DNA from: Paracidovorax konjaci
Lineage (GTDB): Bacteria; Pseudomonadota; Gammaproteobacteria; Burkholderiales; Burkholderiaceae_C
NCBI RefSeq assembly: GCF_900112675.1
Contig: NZ_FOMQ01000005.1
Location: 248,001-312,000 of the forward strand
DNA: 64,000 nt
Reading direction: 5' to 3'
Shown piece by piece: positions 8,756 to 17,700 of this stretch. The notes beneath the pieces are model-generated. The model was not told the DNA's origin, made no database searches, and was given only the letters and a program-made list of their open reading frames with translations. A program made the translations under genes and the position numbers. Each line of letters starts with the position of its first letter. Within the stretch, counting starts at the first letter, position 1.

Positions 8756-10243
8756 ATGTCCACGCCCGACACCCTCCAATCCATCGACGCGCGCACCGGC
8801 CAGCCCCATGGCGACGCCTGGCCCGCCTCTTCGCCCGCCGCCATCGAAGCCGCCGTGGCCGCTGCCGCCGCTGCTGCCGATGCCTTCGCAGCCACCAGCG
8901 CCGCGGACCGCGCGGGCCTGTTGCGCGCTTTGGCCGAAGCGCTGGAATCCCAGCGTGAAGCCCTGGTGCCGCTGGCCGACCGCGAAAGCGGGCTGGGCCC
9001 CGTGCGCCTGAACGGCGAGCTGGACCGCACCGCGTTCCAGTTGCGCGGCTTTGCCGACGTGGTCGAGCGCGGCGACGCGCACGCCACCATCGACGACCCG
9101 GCAGTCCCCGGTGCGCCGCCCGCCGGCCGGCCCCGCATGTTGCGTGTGCGCGTGCCCGTGGGCCCCGTGGCCATGTTCTCGGCCAGCAATTTCCCGTTCG
9201 CGTTCTCGGTGCTGGGCGGCGACACAGCTTCCGCCCTGGCCGCCGGCAACCCCGTCGTGGTCAAGGGCCACCCCGCCCACCCCGAGCTGACGCGCCAGAC
9301 CGTGGCGCTCGCCCAGAAGGTGGTGGCTGCGCGCGGCCTGCCCGCTGGCGTGTTCCAGGCCATCGAGGGCGGCTCGATCGAAGCCGGCGTGGCCCTGGTG
9401 CAGGCGCCCGCCATCGCGGCCGTGGCCTTCACCGGCTCGTTCAAGGGCGGTACCGCCCTGGCGAAGGTGGCGGCCGAGCGGCCCCGCCCGATCCCGTTCT
9501 ACGGCGAACTGGGCTCGGTGAACCCGCTGGTCGCCCTGCCCGCCGCGCTGGAAGCCAACGGCTCCGCCCTGGCCGAAACGCTGGCCGGCTCCATCTGCCT
9601 GGGCTCGGGCCAGTTCTGCACGAGCCCCGGCGTGATCGTCGTGCGCAAGGACGCCTCGGGCGACGCCTTCGTGGCCGCGCTGGCCGAGAAACTCGCCGCC
9701 CTGGCGCCCCACGCCATGCTGACCCCTGGCATCCGGGGCGCGTTCGACAAGGGCGTCGCCGCCTGGAAGGGCCACCCCCGACTGAAGGCCCTGGTGAGCG
9801 ACACCGCCGCCGCAGGCGCCACGCCCCGCCCCTTCCTGGGCGAAGTGCAGGCCGCCGACTTCATCGCCGACCACCATCTGCATGAAGAAGTGTTCGGCTC
9901 CGCCGCGCTGGTGGTGCGTGTGGACTCGGTTGCCGAGACCATCGCCGTGCTGCACGCCGTGGGCGGTTCGCTCACCGTGACGGTCTGGGGCGCCGACAGC
10001 GATACCGCCGAACACCGCGACCTCGTGCGCGCCGCCACCCAGGTGGCCGGCCGCGTGCTGTTCACCGGCGTGCCCACCGGCGTGGCCGTGACCGCCGCCC
10101 AGCACCACGGCGGCCCCTTCCCCGCGTCGACGTCGCCGTTCACCACCTCGGTGGGTTATGCGGCGCTGGACCGGTTCCTGCGGCCGGTGGCGCTGCAGGA
10201 TGCGCCGGCCTGGCTGACGGACCGCAAGGGCGTGCCGGTTTAA
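8756..10243 (+). CDS. NADP-dependent aldehyde dehydrogenase (alpha-ketoglutaric semialdehyde type)
   Basis: A 495-residue aldehyde dehydrogenase of the subgroup that oxidises 2-oxoglutaric semialdehyde to 2-oxoglutarate in non-phosphorylating pentose, glucarate and hydroxyproline breakdown. It shows the cofactor-binding segment FSASNFPFAFSVLGGD, the active-site region FYGELGSVNP (general base Glu) and the catalytic-cysteine loop GSGQFCTSPG. The ATG at 8756 is preceded by CAGGAGA at 8741-8747. It is divergent from the IclR-SMP30 fusion regulator, which fits sugar-acid control. The substrate is inferred from subgroup resemblance and the lactone-sensor-like neighbour. Confidence 0.88.
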   Translation: MSTPDTLQSIDARTGQPHGDAWPASSPAAIEAAVAAAAAAADAFAATSAADRAGLLRALAEALESQREALVPLADRESGLGPVRLNGELDRTAFQLRGFADVVERGDAHATIDDPAVPGAPPAGRPRMLRVRVPVGPVAMFSASNFPFAFSVLGGDTASALAAGNPVVVKGHPAHPELTRQTVALAQKVVAARGLPAGVFQAIEGGSIEAGVALVQAPAIAAVAFTGSFKGGTALAKVAAERPRPIPFYGELGSVNPLVALPAALEANGSALAETLAGSICLGSGQFCTSPGVIVVRKDASGDAFVAALAEKLAALAPHAMLTPGIRGAFDKGVAAWKGHPRLKALVSDTAAAGATPRPFLGEVQAADFIADHHLHEEVFGSAALVVRVDSVAETIAVLHAVGGSLTVTVWGADSDTAEHRDLVRAATQVAGRVLFTGVPTGVAVTAAQHHGGPFPASTSPFTTSVGYAALDRFLRPVALQDAPAWLTDRKGVPV

Positions 10244-10262
10244 GGAAAGCCCGCGCCCCGAT

Positions 10263-10281
10263 CCGTGCCGCCCCGGCACGG
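10263..10281 (+). terminator. GC-rich stem-loop after the aldehyde dehydrogenase
   Basis: CCGTGCC (10263-10269) and GGCACGG (10275-10281) form a 7-bp stem with a 5-base loop, 20 bases past the stop codon. No T-run follows, so this is a weak or Rho-assisted terminator at best. The rest of 10282-10515 holds only a possible gene remnant. Confidence 0.5.
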
Positions 10282-10382
10282 CGGCGGCACGGGCTAGCCC
10301 GGCTGCCACGCGCCCAGCGCCGTCCAGGCCGAGGCGATGACCAGCCCCCAAACCGCGCGCCACCCGCACGCCCGCAGCCGGG

Positions 10383-10550
10383 TGGTCACCTGTTCCAGCA
10401 GCACAGCGACGGCGTGCTGCTGCACAGCCAGGCGGACGATCTGGCCTGGTACGCGCGGCAGTTGTCCAGCGTGTCCTGCGACGTCGAGGAATACCTGCCG
10501 GGGGTAGGACCCTTTCATGCATCCATTTTTTTGGAAAAAGTATTCCAGTA
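10383..10550 (+). pseudogene. Possible remnant of a WYL-domain regulator C-terminus
   Basis: In the frame containing 10384 the text reads GGHLFQQHSDGVLLHSQADD and continues LAWYARQLSSVSCDVEEYLP, ending at a TAA at 10548-10550. This resembles the final strand and helix of WYL-domain transcriptional regulators (DG-x-L ... DDLAWYA ... VEEYLP). No start codon or upstream domain is visible, so it is either a decayed fragment or chance. It runs into the operator region of the XRE-cupin gene. Confidence 0.28.
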
Positions 10551-10563
10551 AACTGGATGCATG
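10516..10563. promoter_or_regulatory. Nested operator-like inverted repeats at the XRE-cupin start
   Basis: CATGCATCCA (10516-10525) is repeated inverted as TGGATGCATG (10554-10563), a perfect 10-bp pair whose right arm contains the start codon of the regulator. Inside lie TGGAA/TTCCA (10532-10536, 10543-10547) and TCCAGT-AA-ACTGGA (10544-10557). The AT-rich core between the arms is the likely promoter. Such a layout predicts autorepression by the XRE protein. Confidence 0.65.
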
Positions 10564-11151
10564 GACATCACCACCTTGCTCGCCCAGCGCCTGCGCACCC
10601 TGCGCGATGCACGGGGGCTGTCGCTCGAGGCACTGGCCGAGCGCAGCGGCGTGAGCCGTTCGAACATCTCCCTCATCGAACGCGGGGAGAGCAGCCCGAC
10701 CGCCACCGTGCTCGACAAGCTGGCCAGCGGCTTGGGCGTGACGCTGTCCTCGCTGTTCGAACGCGAGCCGGCGGACGACGAAGCCGTCTCGCCGGTGGCC
10801 CGTGTGGCGCAGCAGCCGGTATGGACCGACCCGGCCTCGGGGTATGTCCGCCGCAGCGTCTCCCCCGGGGGGCCCTCGCCGCTGCAACTGGTGGACGTGG
10901 TCTTCCCACCCGGGCAGCGCGTGGCATACGACAACGCGCCACGCGGGGTGGAGATCCACCAGCAGATCTGGATGATCGAAGGCGCCATGGAGATCACGGT
11001 GGATGGCACGGCCTGGCGGCTGGAGGCCGGCGATTGCCTGGCCCACCCCCTGGGCAGCCCCATCGTGTACCGCAACCCCACCCGGCAGGCGGCGCGCTAC
11101 CTCGTGGCGCTGGCCACTTCCGGTCCCTTCTTCAGCAAGAGGTCCGCATGA
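10561..11151 (+). CDS. XRE-family regulator with C-terminal cupin domain
   Basis: A 196-residue regulator. Residues ~8-65 are a lambda-repressor-like HTH (LAERSGVSRSNISLIERGE), and residues ~100-190 form a small cupin barrel (HQQIWMIEGAMEITVDGTAW) that binds a ligand in this family. Members control amino-acid, polyamine or drug-response genes. It overlaps the following acetyltransferase gene by ATGA, so the two are co-translated. The perfect inverted repeat spanning its own start codon implies negative autoregulation. No typical SD precedes the ATG; the operator arm occupies that position. Confidence 0.9.
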   Translation: MDITTLLAQRLRTLRDARGLSLEALAERSGVSRSNISLIERGESSPTATVLDKLASGLGVTLSSLFEREPADDEAVSPVARVAQQPVWTDPASGYVRRSVSPGGPSPLQLVDVVFPPGQRVAYDNAPRGVEIHQQIWMIEGAMEITVDGTAWRLEAGDCLAHPLGSPIVYRNPTRQAARYLVALATSGPFFSKRSA

Positions 11152-11690
11152 ACACCCCCGCTCCCGCCTCCCTCCCGACGGTGCGCCGCGTCGGCGCGAA
11201 CGAAGCCGCCGCCTGCATCCCCGCCCTGGCCGAGGTGCTGGTGGATTGCGTGGAGGGCGGTGCGTCGGTGGGCTTCATGCTGCCGCTGGGCACCGCCAAG
11301 GCCGAGGCGTTCTGGCGCGGCGTGGCGGATGGCGTGGCTTGCGGCGCCCGCGCGCTGCTGGTGGCCGAAGATGCCGCCGGCCGGATCGTCGGCACCGTGC
11401 AGCTGGTGCTGGCCCAGCCTGACAATCAGCCGCACCGTGCCGACCTGGCCAAGATGCTGGTACATCGACGCGCACGCCGGCAGGGACTGGCGCAGCGGCT
11501 GCTGGAGGCGGCCGACGCCGTGGCCCGCGGCGAAGGAAAGACCGTGCTGGTGCTCGACACCGTGACCGGGGGAGATGCCGAACGCCTCTATACCCGCGCC
11601 GGCTGGCAGCGCGTGGGCAGCGTGCCTGAATACGCGCTGCTGCCCGACGGCGCGCTCTGCGGCACCACTTTCTTCCACAAGCGCCTGTAG
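11148..11690 (+). CDS. GNAT-family N-acetyltransferase
   Basis: A 180-residue acetyl-CoA-dependent N-acetyltransferase. The acetyl-CoA-binding motif A appears as KMLVHRRARRQGLAQRLLEA (R-x-x-G-x-A/G near residue 110), followed by LVLDTVTGGDAERLYTRAGW, the usual motif B with LY-x-R-x-GW. It overlaps the XRE-cupin gene by ATGA and is presumably repressed with it. The acceptor substrate is unknown; resistance-type acetyltransferases often sit in such regulator pairs. Confidence 0.88.
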   Translation: MNTPAPASLPTVRRVGANEAAACIPALAEVLVDCVEGGASVGFMLPLGTAKAEAFWRGVADGVACGARALLVAEDAAGRIVGTVQLVLAQPDNQPHRADLAKMLVHRRARRQGLAQRLLEAADAVARGEGKTVLVLDTVTGGDAERLYTRAGWQRVGSVPEYALLPDGALCGTTFFHKRL

Positions 11691-11820
11691 CGGCTCCTGC
11701 CCCGATCCCCCACCGGCTTCCTTGTTGGTTGATGCACGGCAAGCGCGTGCGCGCACCGGCGGTCCACAATGGCCACCCGCGCCCTCCAGCGCTTCACCCC
11801 GCCGCAGCGCGATCCTGGCC

Positions 11821-13104
11821 ATGCACCACACCACCGAGCCGCAGACCCACCACCGTGACAGCGATGTCCTCATCGTGGGCGCAGGCCCCGCCGGCCTGTC
11901 GCTGGCCACGGCGCTGGGGCAGGCCGGTTTCCAGGTGACGGTGGTCGATCAGCAGAGCGAGGCCGCGCTCGCCGATCCCGCGCCGGACGGGCGCGAGATC
12001 GCCCTCACCCACCCCAGCGGCGGCACGCTGCGCCGCCTGGGGTCGTGGCAGCGTCTGGCCGCGCACGAGATCGGCCGCATCACCGAAGCGCAGGTGCACG
12101 ACGGGCCCGTGGGCCGGCATGCCGCGCTGCAACTGGATGCGCAGCGCAGCGGCACCGGCCACCTGGGCTGGATCGTGCCCAACCACGCCCTGCGCCGCAC
12201 GGCGTGGCAGGCGGCTTCGGCCACGCCGGGCGTGCGCATCGTCAGCGGGGCGCAGGTCGGCCGTGTCTCGGCACTGCCCACGCACGCGGAGGTGGACTAC
12301 ACCCCGGCCGGCAGCGCTCCCACTGCGCCGGCCACGCGCCTGCAGGGTGCGCTGGTGGTGGCCGCGGACAGCCGCTTCTCCGCCGCACGCCGGCAGTTGG
12401 GCATCGGCGCGCAGATGACCGATTTCGGCCGCACCGTCATCGTCTGCCGCATGCGCCATGCGGCGCCCCATGGCGGCGTGGCACACGAATGCTTCGGCTA
12501 CGCGCGCACGCTGGCCGTGCTGCCGCTGCCGGACGACCCGCAGGATGGCGCCCCCCGGTGTTCGATCGTGGTCACCGCCGGCACGGCGGATGCCGCCGCG
12601 CTGATGGCGCAGGACGGCGATGCCTTCGCAGCCGAAGTCGCGGAGCAATTCCAGCACCGCCTGGGCGGCATGCAACTGGTGGGGGAGCGCCATGCCTACC
12701 CTCTGGTGGCCGTCTACGCGCACCGCTTCTCCGGCACCCGCTGCGCGCTGCTGGGCGATGCCGCCGTCGGCATGCACCCCGTGACGGCCCATGGCTACAA
12801 CCTGGGCCTGGCCGGGGTGGAGGGCCTGGCCCGCACGATGGCGGACGCCCGGCTGCGCGGGGAGGACATCGGCGCGGCTTCGGTGCTGGCGCGCTACGCC
12901 CGCGCCCACCACCGCCATGCGCTGCCGATCTACCAGGGCACGAACGCCATCGTGCGGCTCTATACCGACCCGCGGCCGCTGCCCCGGCTGCTGCGGCAAT
13001 GGGTGCTGCAGGGCGCGCGCCGCCTGCCGCCGCTGCAGGCGGCCATCACCCGCCAGTTGACGGGGCGCGGGCCGTCGCGCAGCCCGCAAGAGCAGGGCGG
13101 GTAA
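11821..13104 (+). CDS. ubiM: UbiM-like FAD-dependent ubiquinone-biosynthesis hydroxylase
   Basis: A 427-residue class A flavin monooxygenase of the UbiH/UbiF/UbiM group that hydroxylates the ring of ubiquinone precursors. The N-terminal Rossmann motif DVLIVGAGPAGLSLATAL binds FAD, and the second FAD motif reads LLGDAAVGMHPVTAHGYNLG. The variant GDAAVGMHPVTAHG, in place of GDAAHxxHP, is what I associate with UbiM. A central conserved segment (PDGREIALTHPS) matches the R-x-I/A-L region of the family. The gene is monocistronic, 130 bases after the acetyltransferase. Which ring position it hydroxylates cannot be read from sequence. Confidence 0.78.
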   Translation: MHHTTEPQTHHRDSDVLIVGAGPAGLSLATALGQAGFQVTVVDQQSEAALADPAPDGREIALTHPSGGTLRRLGSWQRLAAHEIGRITEAQVHDGPVGRHAALQLDAQRSGTGHLGWIVPNHALRRTAWQAASATPGVRIVSGAQVGRVSALPTHAEVDYTPAGSAPTAPATRLQGALVVAADSRFSAARRQLGIGAQMTDFGRTVIVCRMRHAAPHGGVAHECFGYARTLAVLPLPDDPQDGAPRCSIVVTAGTADAAALMAQDGDAFAAEVAEQFQHRLGGMQLVGERHAYPLVAVYAHRFSGTRCALLGDAAVGMHPVTAHGYNLGLAGVEGLARTMADARLRGEDIGAASVLARYARAHHRHALPIYQGTNAIVRLYTDPRPLPRLLRQWVLQGARRLPPLQAAITRQLTGRGPSRSPQEQGG

Positions 13105-13258
13105 GCCGCCGCGCCTCCGCCGGATGCGGCCCGGCTCGACGCACACGTTGCGCGGGCAGCGTTCACAAGGCCTCCACGGAACCCGCGTACGCTTGCGGCC
13201 TTTCCGGCACGCGGCTGAAATCCCTCGGCGCGGCCCAGCCCCAGCTACCGGCACCGCC

Positions 13259-14995
13259 ATGACCCAGCCCCAGCGCCGCGAGTTCCTCCCCCGCCAGATT
13301 GTGGACGCGCCACCGAACCGCTGGGACTGGGCGCTGCTGCCCCTGGTGCTGGCCGGCGTGGTGCTGCTGGCCTATGGCGCGGCGCAGATGGCCCAGCCCT
13401 TCCACATGGGCGATGCGCTGCCGCTGTCGCTGGACCCGTGGCAACTGCCCTATTACCTGCTGCGCACCACGCTGCGCATGTTCATCGCATTGGGGGCGTC
13501 GCTGGTCTTCGCCTGCGTGTTCGCCGTGCTGGCGGCCAAGTACCGGCTGGCCGAGCGGGTGCTGGTGCCGCTGCTGGACATCCTGCAGTCCATTCCCATC
13601 CTGGGCTTTCTGTCGATCACGGTGACGGGCTTCATCGCGCTCTTTCCGGGCAGCCTGCTGGGCGTGGAGTGCGCGGCCATCTTCGCGATCTTCACCTCGC
13701 AGGCCTGGAACATGGCCTTCAGCCTCTACCAGTCGCTGCGCACCGTGCCGGCCGAACTGCAGGAAGCCGCGCGCGTGTTCCAGCTCTCGGGCTGGCAGCG
13801 CTTCTGGCGGCTCGAACTGCCCTTCGCCATGCCGGGGCTGCTGTGGAACATGATGATGTCGATGTCCGGCGGCTGGTTCTTCGTGGTGGCGTCGGAGGCC
13901 ATCTCCGTCTCGCACCAGGACATCAAGCTGCCCGGCGTGGGTTCGTACATCGCCATGGCGATCGAGGCACGCGACCTCTCCGCCATCGGCTGGGCCATCG
14001 GCTGCATGCTGGTGGCCATCCTGCTGTACGACCAGCTGCTCTTCCGCCCCCTGGTGGCCTGGGCCGACAAGTTCCGCTTCGAGGAGGGCAGCGCCGACGC
14101 CGCCCCGCGCTCATGGCTGCTGGACTGGCTGCGCCGCGCGCGCGGCACGCAGCGCCTGGCGGGCTGGTGCCAGCGGCAGCTGGGACGCACGCTCACGCTC
14201 TTCAGGCGCAGCCACGACGGCACATCGATCCGCGCGCGGCCTGCCGCGCCCTCGCCCCGCACGGAAAGGGTGTGGGATGCCGTGCTGGCCGCGGGCGTGC
14301 TGTTCGCCATCGCGCGGCTGGTGCAGTTCGTGCATTCCGAGGTGGGCTGGCATGAAGTGGCCCATGTGTTCCTGCTGGGGAGCTACACGCTGGTGCGTGT
14401 GCTGGTGCTGATCGCGCTGGCGGCACTGGTGTGGGTGCCCATCGGCGTGTGGATCGGCATGAACCCGCGCTGGTCGGGGCGGCTGCAGGCGGTGGCGCAG
14501 TTCCTGGCGGCCTTTCCTGCCAATCTGTTCTTTCCGGTGGCGGTGATGCTGGCGGTGCACTGGAAGCTGAACCCCGACGTGTGGCTCTCGCCGCTCATGA
14601 TCCTGGGCACGCAGTGGTACATCCTCTTCAACGTGATCGCGGGCGCCTCCAGCATCCCGAACGAACTGCGCCTGGCCGCGCAGAACCTGGGGCTCTCGGG
14701 CTGGCTGCGCTGGAAGCGTTACCTGCTGCCCGCCGTGTTCCCCAGCTTCGTGACGGGCGCCATCACCGCCAGCGGCGGCTCGTGGAACGCCAGCATCGTG
14801 GCCGAATACGTGACCTGGGGGGACACCACGCTGCAGGCGCAGGGCCTGGGCAGCTACATCGCGCAGATGACGGCCAGCGGCGACTTTCCGCGCATCGCCC
14901 TGGGCATCGGCGCCATGGTGGTGTTCGTGATGGGTTTGAACCACTTCCTCTGGCGCCGGCTCTACCGGCTGGCCGAGGACCGGATGCACTTCTGA
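13259..14995 (+). CDS. ABC transporter permease, tandem nitrate/sulfonate type
   Basis: A 578-residue inner-membrane protein made of two fused permease modules. Each carries an EAA-type loop for the ATPase: ELQEAARVFQLSGWQRFWRLELPFAMPGL near residues 160-195 and ELRLAAQNLGLSGWLRWKRYLLPAVFPS near 465-495. About ten to twelve hydrophobic segments surround them. The linker between the modules (~280-350) is rich in Arg. This double permease pairs with the ATPase encoded 49 bases downstream. The family imports nitrate, sulfonates, taurine or bicarbonate. No substrate-binding protein gene is nearby, so the substrate is open. Confidence 0.9.
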   Translation: MTQPQRREFLPRQIVDAPPNRWDWALLPLVLAGVVLLAYGAAQMAQPFHMGDALPLSLDPWQLPYYLLRTTLRMFIALGASLVFACVFAVLAAKYRLAERVLVPLLDILQSIPILGFLSITVTGFIALFPGSLLGVECAAIFAIFTSQAWNMAFSLYQSLRTVPAELQEAARVFQLSGWQRFWRLELPFAMPGLLWNMMMSMSGGWFFVVASEAISVSHQDIKLPGVGSYIAMAIEARDLSAIGWAIGCMLVAILLYDQLLFRPLVAWADKFRFEEGSADAAPRSWLLDWLRRARGTQRLAGWCQRQLGRTLTLFRRSHDGTSIRARPAAPSPRTERVWDAVLAAGVLFAIARLVQFVHSEVGWHEVAHVFLLGSYTLVRVLVLIALAALVWVPIGVWIGMNPRWSGRLQAVAQFLAAFPANLFFPVAVMLAVHWKLNPDVWLSPLMILGTQWYILFNVIAGASSIPNELRLAAQNLGLSGWLRWKRYLLPAVFPSFVTGAITASGGSWNASIVAEYVTWGDTTLQAQGLGSYIAQMTASGDFPRIALGIGAMVVFVMGLNHFLWRRLYRLAEDRMHF

Positions 14996-15044
14996 ACCGC
15001 GCCACCCCGACCCCACAGAAAAAGAAACCGGAGCCGTTGCCACC

Positions 15045-16367
15045 ATGACGCAATCCATCATCGAACTCCAGGGCGTGGGCAAGACCTTCCGCTCCTCCGA
15101 TGGGCGCGAACGCCCCGTGCTGCACGGGGTGGACTTCACGCTGCGCGAAGGCGAGATCGTCGCGCTGCTGGGCCAGTCGGGCTCGGGCAAGAGCACGCTG
15201 CTGCGCATCATGGCGGGCCTGGTGCCGGCCGACCAGGGCACGGTGCGCTACCGGGGCCAGCCGCTGCACGGGCCGGCACGTGCGATCAGCATGGTGTTCC
15301 AGTCGTTCGCGCTGTTCCCGTGGCTCACGGTGCAGCAGAACGTGGAGCTGGGCCTGGAGGCGCGCGGCGTGCCGCAGGCCGCGCGGGCCGCGCGCGCGGG
15401 CGCGGCCATCGACCTGATCGGCCTCGCGGGTTTCGAGGGTGCGCTGCCGCGCGAACTCTCGGGCGGCATGCGCCAGCGCGTGGGCATCGCCCGCGCCCTG
15501 GTGACCGAGCCCGACGTGCTGCTCATGGACGAAGCCTTCTCCGCGCTCGACGTGCTCACCGGAGAACGCCTGCGCGAAGACATCCTGCAACTGTGGCGCA
15601 GCGGCACCATGCCCACCAAGGCCATGCTGGTCGTCTCGCACAACATCGAAGAGGCCGTGATGATGGCCGACCGCGTGCTGATCTTCGCGAGCGATCCGGG
15701 CCGCATCCGCTGCCAGCTGTCGATCCAGCTGCCCCGCCCGCGCGACGCCGACAGCGCCCATGTGCGTGCCCTGATCGACGAGGTCTACGCGCTGATGACG
15801 GCCGGTGCCGTGCGCCACCTGGCCGTGGCGGGCGAGGCGCCTGCCGAGCAGCCTGCGCCCGCGCTGCTCACCGACCGCCTGCCCGCCGCCGACGTGGCGC
15901 GCATGGACGGCCTGCTGGAACTGCTGGCCGAGCCGCCGTTCGACGGGCGCGCCGACCTGCCGCAACTGGCCGAGGAAACCAGCCTCACCGATGCCGAACT
16001 GCTACCCGTGGCCCACGCCGTCGCACAGCTCGGCCTGGCGGCGCTGGCGGGAGGCGACCTGCAGATCACGCCGCTCGGCCGCCGCTACGTGGACGGCGGC
16101 CACGGACTGCGGCAGGACATCTTCGGCCAGCAATTACTGGCCCACGTGCCGCTGGTGGCCCACATCCGCCACAGCCTGGAGCAGGAAGCCACGGGAGAAC
16201 TGCCGGACGTGCCTTTCCTGCGCCTGCTGAGCGAGCAGCTCGATGCGCAGGAAGCCGAAAGCGTGCTGCGCACCGCCATCACCTGGGCACGCCACGGAGA
16301 GGTGTTCGAGTACGACTTCCGCACGGGCGTGATGCGGTTGCCCACGGGGGACGAAACGCCCACCTGA
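15045..16367 (+). CDS. ABC transporter ATPase with AAA-associated C-terminal domain
   Basis: A 440-residue ATPase partner of the preceding permease. Residues 1-~255 are the nucleotide-binding domain: Walker A GQSGSGKST, Q-loop VFQSFALFPWL, signature LSGGMRQRVGIARAL, Walker B VLLMDEAFSALD and switch His in VVSHNIEEA. Residues ~285-430 form the winged-helix-like AAA-associated C-terminal domain found in nitrate/sulfonate-type transporters, possibly a regulatory sensor. It is in an operon with the permease. After its stop, 16368-16612 holds no gene or convincing hairpin. Confidence 0.9.
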   Translation: MTQSIIELQGVGKTFRSSDGRERPVLHGVDFTLREGEIVALLGQSGSGKSTLLRIMAGLVPADQGTVRYRGQPLHGPARAISMVFQSFALFPWLTVQQNVELGLEARGVPQAARAARAGAAIDLIGLAGFEGALPRELSGGMRQRVGIARALVTEPDVLLMDEAFSALDVLTGERLREDILQLWRSGTMPTKAMLVVSHNIEEAVMMADRVLIFASDPGRIRCQLSIQLPRPRDADSAHVRALIDEVYALMTAGAVRHLAVAGEAPAEQPAPALLTDRLPAADVARMDGLLELLAEPPFDGRADLPQLAEETSLTDAELLPVAHAVAQLGLAALAGGDLQITPLGRRYVDGGHGLRQDIFGQQLLAHVPLVAHIRHSLEQEATGELPDVPFLRLLSEQLDAQEAESVLRTAITWARHGEVFEYDFRTGVMRLPTGDETPT

Positions 16368-16612
16368 GCCCCTCCGCGCCCTTTGTCCGGCCGGCGCCGG
16401 CCCGGGAACTCAGGCCGTGGGCAGGCCGCCGGCGGTGGGGCCGGACTGCGGCGCCGGAGCCCGCTGTGCACGGGCCGGATGGCCGGTGGCCGCAGGCGCC
16501 GCGCTGGAGAGCGGGCGCACGTGCGCGGCGCTGCCGCAGCCGGCCGGCTGCGGGCCGCCATGGAGAAGGCGCTGGATGGGGAGAACGCGGCTGAACATCG
16601 TCGGCCCCTCCG

Positions 16613-17665
16613 TCACGCCGCGGCCGGCACGGCATCGGCCCGCCACCAGGGCTGCGTGCCCGCCGGGGCCGCGATGGACACCCGCTCCCCCATGGCCGGC
16701 GTGACCAGGGGAACCCCCCGCTCATGGGCCAGCGCGGAGATGCGCTCGAAGGGGTCGGTCCAGGCATGCATCGACAAATCGAAGGTGCCGTTGTGGATGG
16801 GCAGGCAATGTCGCCCCCGCACGTCCAGGTGCGCCTGCAGGCTCTGCTCGGGCTGCATGTGCACATCGGGCCAGTCGGCGTTGTAGGCACCGGTTTCCAT
16901 GAGCGTGAGATCGAAGGGGCCGAAGCGCTCGCCGATGGCGCGGAAGCCGTCGAAATAGCCGGAATCGCCGCTGAAGAAAACGCGTGTCTCGCCCGCGATC
17001 AGCACCCACGAGGACCACAGCGTGCGGTTGCCGTCGGTGAGCCCCCGGCCGGAGAAATGCTGTGCCGGCGTGCAGACCAGCCGCACGCCCGCGAAGGTAG
17101 TGCCCTGCCACCAGTCGAACTGCCGCACCTTCGCGGCCGGTACGCCCCAGGCGATCAGCCGATCGCCCACGCCCAGCGGCGTGACGAATTGCTCCACCTT
17201 CGGTGCGAGCGCCAGGATGGCGGCGTGGTCCAGGTGGTCGTAATGGTCGTGCGAGAGCACCACGCCGCGGAGGGGCGGCAGGTCATCGATGGAGAGCGGC
17301 GGCGCGTGGAAACGCTTCGGCCCCGCGAACGCGACTGGCGATGCGCGCTCGGAAAACACGGGGTCCGTCAGCCAGAAGCCGCCCTGCAGCTTGAGCAGCA
17401 CGGTGGAATGCCCCAGGCGCCACAGCCCCATGTCCGGCGCGTCGAGCAAGGCCTGCCGCGTGAGGGGCTGCACCGCGATGGGCCGGCGGGGCACCGTGTC
17501 GGCCGGCTTGCCGAAGGCGACGCGCCAGAGCAGCCGCAGGCCCTTCAGCCAGCCCATCCGGTGGCGTGGCGCCGCATTGCGAAAGCGGCCATCGGATGCG
17601 GGCGGTGGACGCAGCGAGAAGGAATCGGCCGGGGCGGCGTGGCTGTAAGCGGACGGTCGGGCCAT
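16613..17665 (-). CDS. MBL-fold metallo-hydrolase (UlaG/NAPE-PLD-like)
   Basis: A 350-residue metallo-beta-lactamase-fold hydrolase. The metal motif SHDHYDHLD (H-x-H-x-D-H) and the later FFSGDSGYFDGF and PIHNGTFDLS segments match the NAPE-PLD/RomA-like branch, whose members hydrolyse phospholipid or lactone substrates. ATG at 17665 is chosen (MARPSAYSH); an in-frame GTG at 17707 is possible but falls inside the operator. It is divergent from a TetR regulator with overlapping palindromes between them, so it is probably TetR-controlled. Substrate unknown. Confidence 0.85.
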   Translation of the reverse strand: MARPSAYSHAAPADSFSLRPPPASDGRFRNAAPRHRMGWLKGLRLLWRVAFGKPADTVPRRPIAVQPLTRQALLDAPDMGLWRLGHSTVLLKLQGGFWLTDPVFSERASPVAFAGPKRFHAPPLSIDDLPPLRGVVLSHDHYDHLDHAAILALAPKVEQFVTPLGVGDRLIAWGVPAAKVRQFDWWQGTTFAGVRLVCTPAQHFSGRGLTDGNRTLWSSWVLIAGETRVFFSGDSGYFDGFRAIGERFGPFDLTLMETGAYNADWPDVHMQPEQSLQAHLDVRGRHCLPIHNGTFDLSMHAWTDPFERISALAHERGVPLVTPAMGERVSIAAPAGTQPWWRADAVPAAA

Positions 17666-17700
17666 GGCGATGGAAGCGGAGTGGAGGGGGTGCACCACAA

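Noticed and set aside
16368-16612. Small gene after the ABC ATPase
   Set aside because: Open frames on both strands are Arg/Pro/Ala-rich without start signals or family resemblance.
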